This document shows, in pieces, positions 8,126-15,011 of a stretch of DNA of 15,011 nucleotides. Source of the stretch: Chlorobium sp. GTDB taxonomy: Bacteria > Bacteroidota > Chlorobiia > Chlorobiales > Chlorobiaceae. The notes under the pieces are model-generated. The model worked only from the letters and a program-made list of their open reading frames with translations. It ran no database searches and had not been told where the DNA came from. Location of the stretch: positions 1-15,011 of the forward strand of contig JAPHUN010000334.1 in assembly GCA_026193435.1 (NCBI GenBank), written 5' to 3'. Numbering within the stretch: the stretch's first letter is position 1; each line of letters begins with the position of its first letter. Both the position numbers and the translations under genes were made by a program.

Positions 8126-8650
8126 ATGACAACTCTATCAGAAAACGCGTCCCCGCTGGTCGGCATCCTTATGGGATCTGACTCCGATTTCGATATCATG
8201 AAAGAGGCCGCGGCGGTCCTCGACGAGTTCAGTATTCCTTATGAAATGTCTGTCATTTCAGCACACCGCACACCGAAGGATCTGGAAGCATACGCCGCCA
8301 ATGCAAAGAGCAACGGACTCAAGATCATTATCGCCGGCGCGGGAGCCGCAGCACACCTGCCGGGTGTTACGGCAGCATTTACCGTACTGCCTGTAATCGG
8401 CGTGCCGATTTTCAACAAAAAACTCAGCGGACAGGATTCGCTCTATTCGATCGTGCAGATGCCTCCAGGAATTCCGGTCGCGACAGTCGGGATCGACAAT
8501 GCCAGAAACGGGGCACTCATGGCTGTTCATATCCTTGCGTTAACCGATCCTTCAATCATGAGTTCTCTGGAAGAGTTCCGTGAGAAACTTGCTGAAGCTT
8601 CCCGCCTGAAAAACAGGAAAGTACAGGAAAAACTCCATGCCAACAGCTGA
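8126..8650 (+). CDS. purE: N5-carboxyaminoimidazole ribonucleotide mutase (class I PurE)
   Basis: PurE converts N5-CAIR to CAIR in de novo purine synthesis, after PurK. The 174-residue protein matches class I PurE in length. It has GSDSD (17-21, phosphate binding), SAHRTP (45-50, with catalytic His47), [13 protein letters not shown] (68-80) and [18 protein letters not shown], all of the core family blocks. The ATG at 8126 has no Shine-Dalgarno, which is common in this phylum. purK is not in the window. Its last 14 nt overlap the start of the cupin gene, so the two form an operon that ends at the terminator at 9110-9150. hemN is divergent, 120 bp away. Confidence 0.96.
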   Translation: MTTLSENASPLVGILMGSDSDFDIMKEAAAVLDEFSIPYEMSVISAHRTPKDLEAYAANAKSNGLKIIIAGAGAAAHLPGVTAAFTVLPVIGVPIFNKKLSGQDSLYSIVQMPPGIPVATVGIDNARNGALMAVHILALTDPSIMSSLEEFREKLAEASRLKNRKVQEKLHANS

Positions 8651-9128
8651 GTACTGGATTGACAAGCTGGATCTTTCACAACACCCTGAAGGGGGGTATT
8701 ACCGTGAAACCTATCGCAGCAAAACGACCTATAACTTCGCCAAAAGTCCTGTTTTCTCAGGAAAACGGCCGTATGCGACCGCGATCTACTACCTCCTGAG
8801 GGGAAATGATCGCTCGATGCTGCACAGGATCAAATCCGATGAACTCTGGTTTTACCATGCCGGCAGCCCTCTTACCGTGTATCTGTTTCACGATGTAGGT
8901 TTTATGTCATCGTTTACCCTTGACTCCGGTACCGGAACCCTGCAGGGTATCGTTCCGGCAAACACCTGTTTCGGGGCACGACTTGAAAACCCTGCTACGG
9001 ACGCATTTTCACTCACAAGTTGTGTTGTTTCACCCGGATTTGATTTCAGCGACTTCACCATGGCCGACAGGAACTCCCTGACAAGAAAATTCCCGCAGCA
9101 CAAGGATTTGATCAGGGATCTCACCTGA
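8637..9128 (+). CDS. Cupin_5 (DUF985) family protein
   Basis: This 163-residue single-domain cupin is of the DUF985 group (yeast YML079w-like, RmlC-type jelly roll). Diagnostic blocks are [13 protein letters not shown] (16-28), YATAIYYLL (46-54) and [14 protein letters not shown] (63-76), where the cupin metal or ligand pocket is formed. PGFDFSDF and the KFPQHKDLI tail complete the domain. The biochemical role of the family is not settled; a sugar-nucleotide or small-ligand role has been suggested from structure. AGGAAA lies 8 nt before the ATG at 8637, inside purE (14 nt overlap), so translation is probably coupled to purE. The pairing with purine synthesis may be no more than an operon convenience. 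The family is sure, the function is not. Confidence 0.88.
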   Translation: MPTAEYWIDKLDLSQHPEGGYYRETYRSKTTYNFAKSPVFSGKRPYATAIYYLLRGNDRSMLHRIKSDELWFYHAGSPLTVYLFHDVGFMSSFTLDSGTGTLQGIVPANTCFGARLENPATDAFSLTSCVVSPGFDFSDFTMADRNSLTRKFPQHKDLIRDLT

Positions 9129-9150
9129 GCCGTTCCTGATCGTTTTTTTT
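9110..9150 (+). terminator. Intrinsic terminator of the purE-cupin operon
   Basis: GATCAGGGA (9110-9118) pairs with TTCCTGATC (9133-9141) in a 9 bp stem with one G-U pair. The loop is 14 nt and contains a further CTC/GAG mini-stem. After one G come eight T (9143-9150). The left arm is inside the cupin coding sequence, whose stop (9126-9128) sits in the loop. Confidence 0.9.
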
Positions 9151-9178
9151 CCTTTCTCCCTTCTGCAATCTTACCCAT

Positions 9179-9213
9179 AAGGGAGGAGACGCTCTCCGGG
9201 CAACTCCTCCTTT
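9179..9213. repeat. Inverted repeat, 10 bp stem, in a convergent intergenic region
   Basis: AAGGGAGGAG (9179-9188) pairs with CTCCTCCTTT (9204-9213), with one G-T pair and a 15 nt loop. It lies between the purE-cupin terminator and the 3' end of the TonB receptor gene. On minus the stem is followed by CTTAT only, so any terminator role for the receptor gene would be weak. Confidence 0.5.
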
Positions 9214-9269
9214 ATGCATAGCGGTCGCTGCCGCATCCTGACCTTCTTCATATACCGGAGATACCGGGA

Positions 9270-9303
9270 CAGGTGAGCATGACCGGGAATTCATGTTCAC
9301 CTG
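9270..9303 (-). terminator. Stem-loop just after the TonB receptor stop, possible terminator
   Basis: CAGGTGAGCATG (9270-9281) and CATGTTCACCTG (9292-9303) form a 12 bp stem with one G-T pair and a 10 nt loop. It begins 9 nt past the receptor's TAG (9314-9312). No T-tract follows on minus, so it may protect the 3' end of the mRNA or pause polymerase rather than act as a classic terminator. Confidence 0.45.
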
Positions 9304-9311
9304 CCGTCATA

Positions 9312-11573
9312 CTACATCATGTCTGCGAACAACGTCAGATAGACATTTCTTCCCGGCGCAAAGATCGGACGGGATTGTCCCTTGACGGAACGGTTCAAAT
9401 GTTCATAATACGCTTCATCAAACAGGTTCTTCACCCCTGCGGTAACCCCTATGCTCTTGTTGATCTTGTAGGTGACGCCGACATCAACCAGGGTAAATGA
9501 GGGGGTGTCCGTCTCGCCAAAAGCGGTTGAAACCCGATCCTGTGCAGTTACATGCCGCAACGTAACCAAAGGCATCAAGGTGTTGTCGAGGTAACTTCCC
9601 CACAAGGTGTACCTGAAATCAAGTGGAGCTATTTCAGGCAGGGGCTCGTTTCTCACCCGATCCTCTCCATAGGTCCAGGCCAGGCTCGCCTGATGCTTCA
9701 ACCCGGCAAACAAACGCTGTTTCCAGGTCACTTCAAAGCCGGTCATAAACGCATCGTCTATGTTCACATACCGCCTGACACCCGGGCTTGACGGCATTGC
9801 GGGCTTAAGGGATGGATCGATCTCGGAAGTGATATAGTCCTGAAGTAATGACGCAAAAATACCGATATCAAGAGATGTATTGCCGGTCAGGTAAGCCAGG
9901 GTCAGGTCTATCTGATTGTTAATCTCGGGTTTCAGAGCCGGGTTACCCAGCATTTCATAGGGGTCCCTGCCGACAGGAAATGAATTGATATACCGTTCGT
10001 TTATGCTTCCGCTCCGTTGAGCACGTCCCAGCCACAATCCGAGGGACAGCTCATCAGACACATGTTTTATACCGCCGATACTGAAATTCGGATTGATATC
10101 ATTGGCATCAGTCTCGGGATTTTTAGCCGCGAAGTCCTGGCTTAGATCGGTAGCCCTTGCTTCATTGTATTCCAGCCGTCCGGAAGCAATGAGATCGAAA
10201 CCGGGAAATGCATGATAGTATTCACCGAATATGCCTGGTTTTGCGATCTGTCCTCCATTCCAGACATTGTCATGCACTGTTTTACCCGCCATGGGCCCCA
10301 TCAGAAATTCCCTTGCTCTTTCTCCCTCAGCACGCTCGATCCTGACATCGATCCCTGAATACAGTCTCCCGTTTTCAAATACCCAGGCGCCTTCACTACG
10401 TCCGCCATAACTTACGGTATTGGCTTCAGTTGTTGCATTGAGCATTCTGGGATGAAGATCCTTTCCCAGATTATCCATCGTGTGGTCTACAAATGAAGCA
10501 TAGAGGCCTGTTTCCCAGTTATCAAGGTCGCCGCCTTGATAACTACGTTCATATTTCGCGTTGAACAACCAGGTTTTATCGGAACGCAGATCCATCGGCA
10601 GTGCAGGAAAATCCGTATCCCTGGCATTGTTATGCGTTGCGGTCACCGTCAGCTTCTGATTATCGGCCAGTTTCAGCCCCATTCTGCCGCCCATGCTCGC
10701 CCGCTGAAATGATGACGGAACAGTGACAGCATCTCCGTCCGTGTAGTCATCACCTTTGGAAAAAGACCCGAAGAGACCAAGATCATATGTCTGATCTCTC
10801 AGACCGACAACACCTTCGGAGCGATACACCTCACCGTTACTCTCAAAACTCCCTGACATCCGACCGTAGAGATCCTGCTCTCCGGAAAATCTGACAGGAT
10901 TGGACTCAAATACGATCGTTCCGCCGAAACCTGTTCCATACCGGAAAGAATGTGGCCCTTTGTAAATTTCGACCTGCTCAATCATGTTGGGAGGTATCTG
11001 GCTGGTCGGAGGGTCCATGCGATTGGGACAACCTGCCGCCGAGCAAAGCAAACCATCAACTACAACATTGAGCTGATCGTACTTGTAGCCTCGTAACACC
11101 GGATCAAACCCATAGCTGCCGCTTTTACGGATACTGCTTACAGCAGCAGACTGGTTCAGGAGCGCACCGGCGTCATGCGATAACCTGTCGTTGAAGTCAA
11201 GACCAATCTTTTCCACATCACCCGGTTTCGGACGCACGGCAATAATTGTCACCGGCTTGGCGATCAGCCTCTGTTCTCTGAAGAGACGGCCTGTTTTGAA
11301 AGCATCTCGTACCTGAGAGTCGGTGACAAACCATTCTCCGTATCCGACATGGGAGAAAAACAGTGTATCGTTTTCAACATACTCAATGGTAATGACCCCG
11401 CTGTTGTCTGTTGACCCGTTTTGCGAGCTGTATCGGTACCTTGCCCGTTCAATAGGTTCCTGCGTAGAGTGGTCAAGCAGTTGAATCGGCCCGGTATTTC
11501 CCTGGGCCTGACCCGGTTCGGGGCATAGCAACAGCAGCCCCGCAACGAGAGGGAAAAGTATTTTATTCATCAT
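9312..11573 (-). CDS. TonB-dependent outer-membrane receptor, OprC/NosA-like, probably for copper
   Basis: This is a 753-residue outer-membrane receptor. A signal peptide (about 1-24, hydrophobic FPLVAGLLLL then GQAQ) is followed by a carboxypeptidase-regulatory-like beta domain (about 28-105). The plug (about 125-225) contains VLRGYKYDQLNVVVDG and EIYKGPHSFRYGTGFGGTI. The beta-barrel ends with GVKNLFDEAYYEHLNR and a C-terminal APGRNVYLTLFADMM strand. The plug has CPNRMDPPT with a CxxxM motif (Cys182, Met186), and the barrel has DHTMDN with HxM (His364, Met366). In Pseudomonas OprC, as I recall, copper is held by a CxxxM and an HxM about 180 residues apart; here the distance is 182. Copper import is therefore inferred. 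AGAGGA sits about 10 nt before the ATG at 11573. It follows the small Cys-rich membrane protein by 55 nt, probably in one operon. No TonB box or TonB/ExbBD genes were identified. Confidence 0.92.
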   Translation of the reverse strand: MMNKILFPLVAGLLLLCPEPGQAQGNTGPIQLLDHSTQEPIERARYRYSSQNGSTDNSGVITIEYVENDTLFFSHVGYGEWFVTDSQVRDAFKTGRLFREQRLIAKPVTIIAVRPKPGDVEKIGLDFNDRLSHDAGALLNQSAAVSSIRKSGSYGFDPVLRGYKYDQLNVVVDGLLCSAAGCPNRMDPPTSQIPPNMIEQVEIYKGPHSFRYGTGFGGTIVFESNPVRFSGEQDLYGRMSGSFESNGEVYRSEGVVGLRDQTYDLGLFGSFSKGDDYTDGDAVTVPSSFQRASMGGRMGLKLADNQKLTVTATHNNARDTDFPALPMDLRSDKTWLFNAKYERSYQGGDLDNWETGLYASFVDHTMDNLGKDLHPRMLNATTEANTVSYGGRSEGAWVFENGRLYSGIDVRIERAEGERAREFLMGPMAGKTVHDNVWNGGQIAKPGIFGEYYHAFPGFDLIASGRLEYNEARATDLSQDFAAKNPETDANDINPNFSIGGIKHVSDELSLGLWLGRAQRSGSINERYINSFPVGRDPYEMLGNPALKPEINNQIDLTLAYLTGNTSLDIGIFASLLQDYITSEIDPSLKPAMPSSPGVRRYVNIDDAFMTGFEVTWKQRLFAGLKHQASLAWTYGEDRVRNEPLPEIAPLDFRYTLWGSYLDNTLMPLVTLRHVTAQDRVSTAFGETDTPSFTLVDVGVTYKINKSIGVTAGVKNLFDEAYYEHLNRSVKGQSRPIFAPGRNVYLTLFADMM

Positions 11574-11628
11574 AGCAAGTATTCCTCTTTGTTAGTACAG
11601 TGATACCGCAACCGGCATCAAAATATAG

Positions 11629-12045
11629 TTACACACAGTACAACAAAAAGGATCTGGGAGGCGGTGTCGGTATAGCGGAGAAGTGTTCACGCAATGATAC
11701 TTCCGGACAGAAAAAACGAGGGTTTCTCTCGTTTAGTCCATAAAAAATCAGGATGTTTGTTTGAAGAATTCCAGGGAAACTCTCTTTTACAGAGATCGCA
11801 TGCCGACCCTGTTCACCGCGGGAATTCTCATCCCTGTTGACTTGCTGCAATCGTTTCTTGAGATAGCATTTTCCTCTGCAGTTCATTTCAGGCTTGTCCC
11901 TGTTGATACAGAGGTTTTCGGCGATATAGTTCTGATACAGGCTATACTCAATCAATGGCGCCAGGGGCCGCATAAGCAGCAGGAAATAGAAGGCACATAC
12001 GAGTATGCTTGTACATTGCTTTATACCCATACCTTCTTGTACCAT
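11629..12045 (-). CDS. Small Cys-rich membrane protein upstream of TonB receptor, function unknown
   Basis: This is a small protein of about 138 residues with one hydrophobic segment (about 12-32, CTSILVCAFYFLLLMRPLAPL). It is followed by EYSLYQNYIAENLCINRD and a Cys motif with Cys46, Cys56 and Cys60 (C-x9-C-x3-C) within a DKPEMNCRGKCYLKKRL stretch. Similar short proteins, with the KPxMxCxGKCxLKK core and a tail rich in Pro near the end, are common in Bacteroidota beside TonB receptor genes; I know no assigned function. The Cys and Met residues suggest a metal or redox role, which is inference. The frame is open to 12189, but that extension runs into ccsA and the hydrophobic start fits ATG 12045; ATG 12030 is the alternative, and neither has a well-placed Shine-Dalgarno. 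It lies 55 nt before the receptor gene. Confidence 0.72.
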   Translation of the reverse strand: MVQEGMGIKQCTSILVCAFYFLLLMRPLAPLIEYSLYQNYIAENLCINRDKPEMNCRGKCYLKKRLQQVNRDENSRGEQGRHAISVKESFPGILQTNILIFYGLNERNPRFFCPEVSLREHFSAIPTPPPRSFLLYCV

Positions 12046-12058
12046 AAACGATTGTCTT

Positions 12059-12111
12059 AAAAAAACAGCGTGTACCGCGGCCTGCCTTTCCCTATCTATC
12101 GGGCACAGCTG
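12059..12111 (-). terminator. Intrinsic terminator after ccsA, just before the Cys-rich protein gene
   Basis: On minus, CAGCTGTGCC (12111-12102) pairs with GGTACACGCTG (12076-12066) as a 10 bp stem with one bulge and one G-T pair. Seven T follow (12065-12059). A rival stem, GCCTGC/GCAGGC, overlaps it. It lies 20 nt after the ccsA stop and 13 nt before the ATG at 12045, so little room is left for a separate promoter. Confidence 0.7.
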
Positions 12112-12130
12112 CAGGCAACCGGATAGAGAC

Positions 12131-12931
12131 TCATCCCGGCTGATAGCTGTGAACACTGCTTTGCGCCGAAGGCAGATAGTTGACACCAAACCAGCTCACG
12201 AGAAGAACAATAAAGGCCAGGCCGAGATACCATTGCAGCCGCTTCCTCTCGATCTTTTCAGCGTTAAGGTGAAGATAACCGAGATAGGCAAGCCATGCGA
12301 GAAAAGCCCAGGTCTCTTTTGGGTCCCAGGTCCAGTAGTGCCCCCAGGCTTCCTTTGCCCAAAATGCACCGAAAAGAAGTCCGAATGTCAGAAAAACAAA
12401 ACCCAGTATTGCCAGATAGTGTCCGACAGCCTCGCTTTGTTCATTTCGACGCAAGCGATAACCGAGGTAGATGTTGTGCCATGCGGCTGCCGAGGCTGCG
12501 GCAAGAAAGACGTAACCGATCATGTAAACTATAACATGAGGGACAAACCACACGCTCTGTAATGCAGGCATGAGTGTTTTATCGAGGATATCCGGATAGA
12601 TCAGGTTAATGCTCAGGAAAAATGCAGCCAGGGCCATACAGTAAAACTTGAGCCAGGTGATTTTCCAGCGATATTCAACGATAAAACCGACAAGAGGAAT
12701 CAATGTGGCATACCAGAGCCTGGTTTCACCCAGGGTTCTGAGAGGAGGCCTTTCGACATGCTGCCAGAACAGCACAAGAAAAACAACCATCACCACTGTT
12801 CCTGCCCCCATAAGCAGATAGGAAGGAACCCTGAGTGCTTCTTTTTTACCGGAAAGCAGATTCAAGATACTGCCCCCAGTCCAGCAGGCAACAGCGGCAC
12901 CTGCAACTATCGGAAATTCAATCCATGTCAT
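12131..12931 (-). CDS. ccsA: Cytochrome c biogenesis protein CcsA (heme handling, system II)
   Basis: This 266-residue integral membrane protein is of the CcsA/CcmC/CcmF heme-handling superfamily. With CcsB it exports heme and attaches it to apocytochromes c at the periplasmic face. The signature WWD domain is at 191-208: WGHYWTWDPKETW with the preceding WAKEA. The conserved His residues that bind heme on either side are visible as His132 (VPHV) and His261 (SVHSY near the C-terminus). About seven to eight hydrophobic segments can be seen. The ATG at 12931 overlaps the ccsB stop by 4 nt (ATGA), so translation is coupled. A terminator follows at 12059-12111. Its length (266) is at the short end for stand-alone CcsA but all key residues are present. 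Confidence 0.94.
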   Translation of the reverse strand: MTWIEFPIVAGAAVACWTGGSILNLLSGKKEALRVPSYLLMGAGTVVMVVFLVLFWQHVERPPLRTLGETRLWYATLIPLVGFIVEYRWKITWLKFYCMALAAFFLSINLIYPDILDKTLMPALQSVWFVPHVIVYMIGYVFLAAASAAAWHNIYLGYRLRRNEQSEAVGHYLAILGFVFLTFGLLFGAFWAKEAWGHYWTWDPKETWAFLAWLAYLGYLHLNAEKIERKRLQWYLGLAFIVLLVSWFGVNYLPSAQSSVHSYQPG

Positions 12932-14163
12932 TTCTTGCCGTTTTTTTTCATTCCCTGCCAGAAAAAGAGGAGATTGCCTGCCATCATGAGATAAAAGCCG
13001 AAGTAAACCGCCGGCAGCCAGGGATCTTTTACCGCCTCGGCGACACTCAACGACGACATTTTTCCGGCTTTTTCATCATAGCCTGCCTGATATATTTTCC
13101 ATCCGAAAAAATCAAATGGCTTGTTCACCTCAAGGACCCCTATCTTCTTTTCTCCGCTGTTATGCGTAAACATAACCTCTGAAGAAAACCTCTTTGGTGA
13201 ACCCGGAAGAAGAACAAGAGCGTAGCGGCCAACGACGAGATACCTGGCATCAATCCCCTTTCCTGCCGGATTGATCCATCCGGTCTGTTCAGCTCCCCGA
13301 TGCACTACCCGAACCTTTGCGAAAGGAACGCCTCCGGCAGGATCTGCGGCCACCGGGTCTTCACCGCTCTTGATGACACCATCGGGAACTGATCGGATAA
13401 CATCGACAAGGATGCCATCCCATGAAACCTTCATTCCAGGCTTGATTTCAAGCATGGCTCTGGATTCATTCGGCACAAATGCATCCTTCGAAGGATCATA
13501 GAGCCCGAGCATCGGCGCATATTCCTCGATAGTGAAATCATGGAGGAATATCCCAAACGGCAACTCAACCATCGAGTCTGAAGCCCTGTCAAACCCGCTG
13601 GTTGTTTCCTTGCCTTCATAGAGAGGCACGGCGATGCGTTGAAGATCCGAAGAACCAAGTAATCCGCTGGTCACAGCGATCCAGAACCCGCCGTGAAACA
13701 ACATGAACTGAATATTGGCAACGTTGAACGGCAGGAGTTTCTGAACAAAACCGAGCCCCAGATTCACCATAAACACAACACAGACAAGAGCAAACGGCCA
13801 TGAAGCGAACAGTCGGTTAAATCCGAGATCAACAACCAGCAACGGAGCATATTCAGGATCCTGGGGAACAATTCCGCCAATCATAGAAAGAGCAGCAAGA
13901 ACTGCAATGAGAGACAGACCGAGAGGAATCCCCCCAAGCCAGAGAACCAGAGGATGTTTTCTGAAGACAGTTCCAACAAAAAAAACAACAGCAACAAGAA
14001 TGGCCGCAACCATTCCATTCACAGGCCAGCCAGGCGCCGCAACCCCCTTGCCAGTACTGGCAAGCTCAATGCAAAACCCAACGGCAACAAGAACAACAGC
14101 AAAAAGCACGCCTTGCCTGAAACCTAACGGCAACGAAAACAATCCTCCCCGCTTCTGAACCAT
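12928..14163 (-). CDS. ccsB: Cytochrome c biogenesis protein CcsB (ResB family)
   Basis: This 411-residue ResB-family protein is the partner of CcsA in system II cytochrome c maturation, with a large periplasmic domain thought to chaperone apocytochrome. Hydrophobic segments lie at about 18-34, 50-66, 72-96 and 120-140, then FHGGFWIAVTSGLLGSSDLQR (154-174), whose His157 matches the heme-linked His of the family. A soluble region (about 175-375) contains LHDFTIEEY and PFDFFGWKIYQAGYDE, typical of ResB. A final membrane helix (about 382-402) is followed by a Lys-rich end. AGAGG lies 5 nt before the ATG at 14163. It overlaps ccsA by 4 nt and is the first gene of the unit. In some Bacteroidota the two are fused; here they are separate. 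Confidence 0.9.
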   Translation of the reverse strand: MVQKRGGLFSLPLGFRQGVLFAVVLVAVGFCIELASTGKGVAAPGWPVNGMVAAILVAVVFFVGTVFRKHPLVLWLGGIPLGLSLIAVLAALSMIGGIVPQDPEYAPLLVVDLGFNRLFASWPFALVCVVFMVNLGLGFVQKLLPFNVANIQFMLFHGGFWIAVTSGLLGSSDLQRIAVPLYEGKETTSGFDRASDSMVELPFGIFLHDFTIEEYAPMLGLYDPSKDAFVPNESRAMLEIKPGMKVSWDGILVDVIRSVPDGVIKSGEDPVAADPAGGVPFAKVRVVHRGAEQTGWINPAGKGIDARYLVVGRYALVLLPGSPKRFSSEVMFTHNSGEKKIGVLEVNKPFDFFGWKIYQAGYDEKAGKMSSLSVAEAVKDPWLPAVYFGFYLMMAGNLLFFWQGMKKNGKK

Positions 14164-14259
14164 GAAAACCTCTGGTGTTTATCCCTGTATTACCTTCTTA
14201 CCGTCACCTGTTCCGCCAACCGTCTGTTTCCCGCCCATCTCTTGTCACTACCAAGAAAC

Positions 14260-14279
14260 GATCCCCCTTTCGGGGGATC
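14260..14279 (-). terminator. GC-rich hairpin with GAAA tetraloop between pentapeptide gene and ccsB
   Basis: On minus GATCCCCC (14279-14272), loop GAAA, GGGGGATC (14267-14260): a perfect 8 bp stem followed by GTTTCTT. The tail is only partly T-rich. It may terminate transcripts from the pentapeptide gene, whose stop is 114 nt upstream, or be part of the ccsB leader. Confidence 0.5.
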
Positions 14280-14298
14280 AACTCTGCCTGTTTTTTCA

Positions 14299-14331
14299 TG
14301 GTGATGGAAACATAAAAAATTGGCATCACCA
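14299..14331. repeat. 8 bp inverted repeat around an A/T-rich core, upstream of ccsB
   Basis: TGGTGATG (14299-14306) and CATCACCA (14324-14331) are perfect inverted repeats separated by 17 nt that include six A in a row. Just beside it is the palindrome GTAACCGTTAC (14332-14342). They could be operator sites or a hairpin between the pentapeptide gene and ccsB; no promoter could be fixed with confidence here. Confidence 0.4.
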
Positions 14332-14392
14332 GTAACCGTTACAGTACTTGTTTCAAAAAAACCTTACTCTGAACAGAAACACTGACAGTATT

Positions 14393-15011
14393 TTATTTTA
14401 CAAACAGCGCACCCTTCGCTTTGGCCCATTCGGAATTACCTTTTACCCCACTGGGCAAAATGGTTTTAGTCGAAATTTTCGCACCAGAAAAATCTGCTTG
14501 CTCAATATCGGCACCATTGAGATTTGTGCCTATGAGATTGGCTGAATGCAGGATTGCGTTGTTCAGTGTAGAGCCTGTCATATTCTGACTGAAACTGAGT
14601 CTGGCACCTCTCAGATCCGCCCCGGTGAGATCAGCATTTCTAAGATTGACTTCTGAAAGGTCTGCGTCTCTGAGATCAGCTCCTGAAAAGTTGGCTGCGA
14701 CAAGATCGGAACTGTTGATATCAACATCCACAAGAACGGCGTTTTGCAGATCCGCATTATCGAGATTGACTTTCTCGAGATTGGACCAACTGAGGTTGGT
14801 TCCCGTGAGCGTTGCTCTGCCCAGAAACGCTCTCTGCATTTTTGATCTCACCATCTGTGACCTGGTGAAGTCGGTTTCAATAAAAAAACCATCGGAAAGG
14901 TTTGCTGACGTTAGATCAACGTCGCGAACCTTTCCTCTGCTCAGGTTAGCCCCCCGTAAATTCGCCTCCACAAGCATTGAACCGCTCAAATCCGCCTCTA
15001 CAAGGTTGGCA
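14393..15011 (-). CDS. Pentapeptide-repeat protein, N-terminus beyond window edge
   Basis: At least 205 residues are visible, and the frame stays open to the right edge. The translation upstream of the apparent TTG at 14989 continues as repeats (ANLVEADLSG), so the real start is outside. Almost the whole length is built of A(N/D)LxX pentapeptides, for example ANLRGANLSRG, ADLRDADLSEVNLRNADL and ANLIGTNLNGADIEQADF, which fold as a right-handed square beta-helix. The last 30 or so residues (KISTKTILPSGVKG to the end) leave the repeat; such TxLPxG tails are usual in the family. Repeats alone do not tell the role: members range from gyrase-protecting DNA mimics to membrane-associated scaffolds. 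No gyrase-specific feature is evident. A hairpin at 14260-14279 may be its terminator. Confidence 0.9.
   Translation of the reverse strand, partial: ANLVEADLSGSMLVEANLRGANLSRGKVRDVDLTSANLSDGFFIETDFTRSQMVRSKMQRAFLGRATLTGTNLSWSNLEKVNLDNADLQNAVLVDVDINSSDLVAANFSGADLRDADLSEVNLRNADLTGADLRGARLSFSQNMTGSTLNNAILHSANLIGTNLNGADIEQADFSGAKISTKTILPSGVKGNSEWAKAKGALFVK

Noticed and set aside
12046..12189. A longer N-terminus of the Cys-rich protein reaching 12189
   Set aside because: It overlaps the end of ccsA and the terminator hairpin, and would place about 50 unrelated residues ahead of the membrane segment expected near the start.
14393..14989. A complete pentapeptide-repeat gene starting at TTG 14989
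   Set aside because: The reading frame continues upstream of 14989 with more pentapeptide repeats up to the window edge, so the gene is cut rather than starting there.
1..15011. CRISPR arrays, tRNA genes, insertion sequences, toxin-antitoxin or phage defence genes
   Set aside because: No spaced direct repeats, tRNA-like cloverleaf, transposase or defence-type protein was seen on either strand; all long genes have other clear family assignments.

Overview
The window looks like a chromosomal segment from a green sulfur bacterium (Chlorobiota, close to Chlorobium, Prosthecochloris or Pelodictyon). This is inferred from gene content, because no rRNA or other marker is present. Pointers are a protein of the BciB / 7-hydroxymethyl-chlorophyll reductase (HCAR) family, an SDR of the chlorophyll b reductase (NOL/NYC1) type, oxygen-independent HemN, system II cytochrome c maturation (CcsB/CcsA), and a small Cys-rich membrane protein next to a TonB receptor as seen in Bacteroidota/Chlorobiota. 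Most genes are housekeeping. There is no IS element, phage gene, tRNA, rRNA or CRISPR array.

Layout, left to right. The window opens inside an N-formylglutamate amidohydrolase-family gene (1-417, minus). A 574 bp non-coding stretch follows and ends in a near-consensus sigma-70 promoter (TTGACA, 17 nt, TATACT). That promoter drives the BciB/HCAR-like gene (992-2215, plus). Convergent to it, 11 nt away, is the NOL/NYC1-like SDR (2227-3039, minus). Divergent from the SDR is an ABC-F translation factor (3143-5095, plus). This in turn converges at 12 nt with a two-gene minus-strand operon: a P-loop uridine-kinase-like protein (5658-6371) overlapping a nitroreductase (5108-5677). Next come hemN (6584-8005, minus, with a clear terminator) and, divergent, a purE-cupin operon (8126-9128, plus, with a clear terminator). 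The right half is all on the minus strand. In transcription order it holds a pentapeptide-repeat protein cut by the window edge (14393-15011), ccsB-ccsA (14163 to 12131, 4 nt overlap, ending in a terminator), a small Cys-rich membrane protein (12045-11629) and an OprC-like TonB-dependent receptor (11573-9312).

How the genes may work together. The tetrapyrrole theme recurs: HemN makes protoporphyrinogen IX, CcsBA moves and attaches heme to cytochromes c, and the BciB/HCAR-like protein and NOL/NYC1-like SDR probably act on (bacterio)chlorophyllides. The last two resemble the two consecutive enzymes of the plant chlorophyll b to a conversion, so their adjacency is the most provocative observation here. 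The TonB receptor carries CxxxM (182-186) and HxM (364-366) motifs that match, in type and spacing, the copper site I recall for Pseudomonas OprC. It is preceded by a Cys-rich membrane protein, suggesting a copper-uptake unit next to the cytochrome c maturation genes. Family assignments come from recognised motifs and remembered family sequences, not from a database search.
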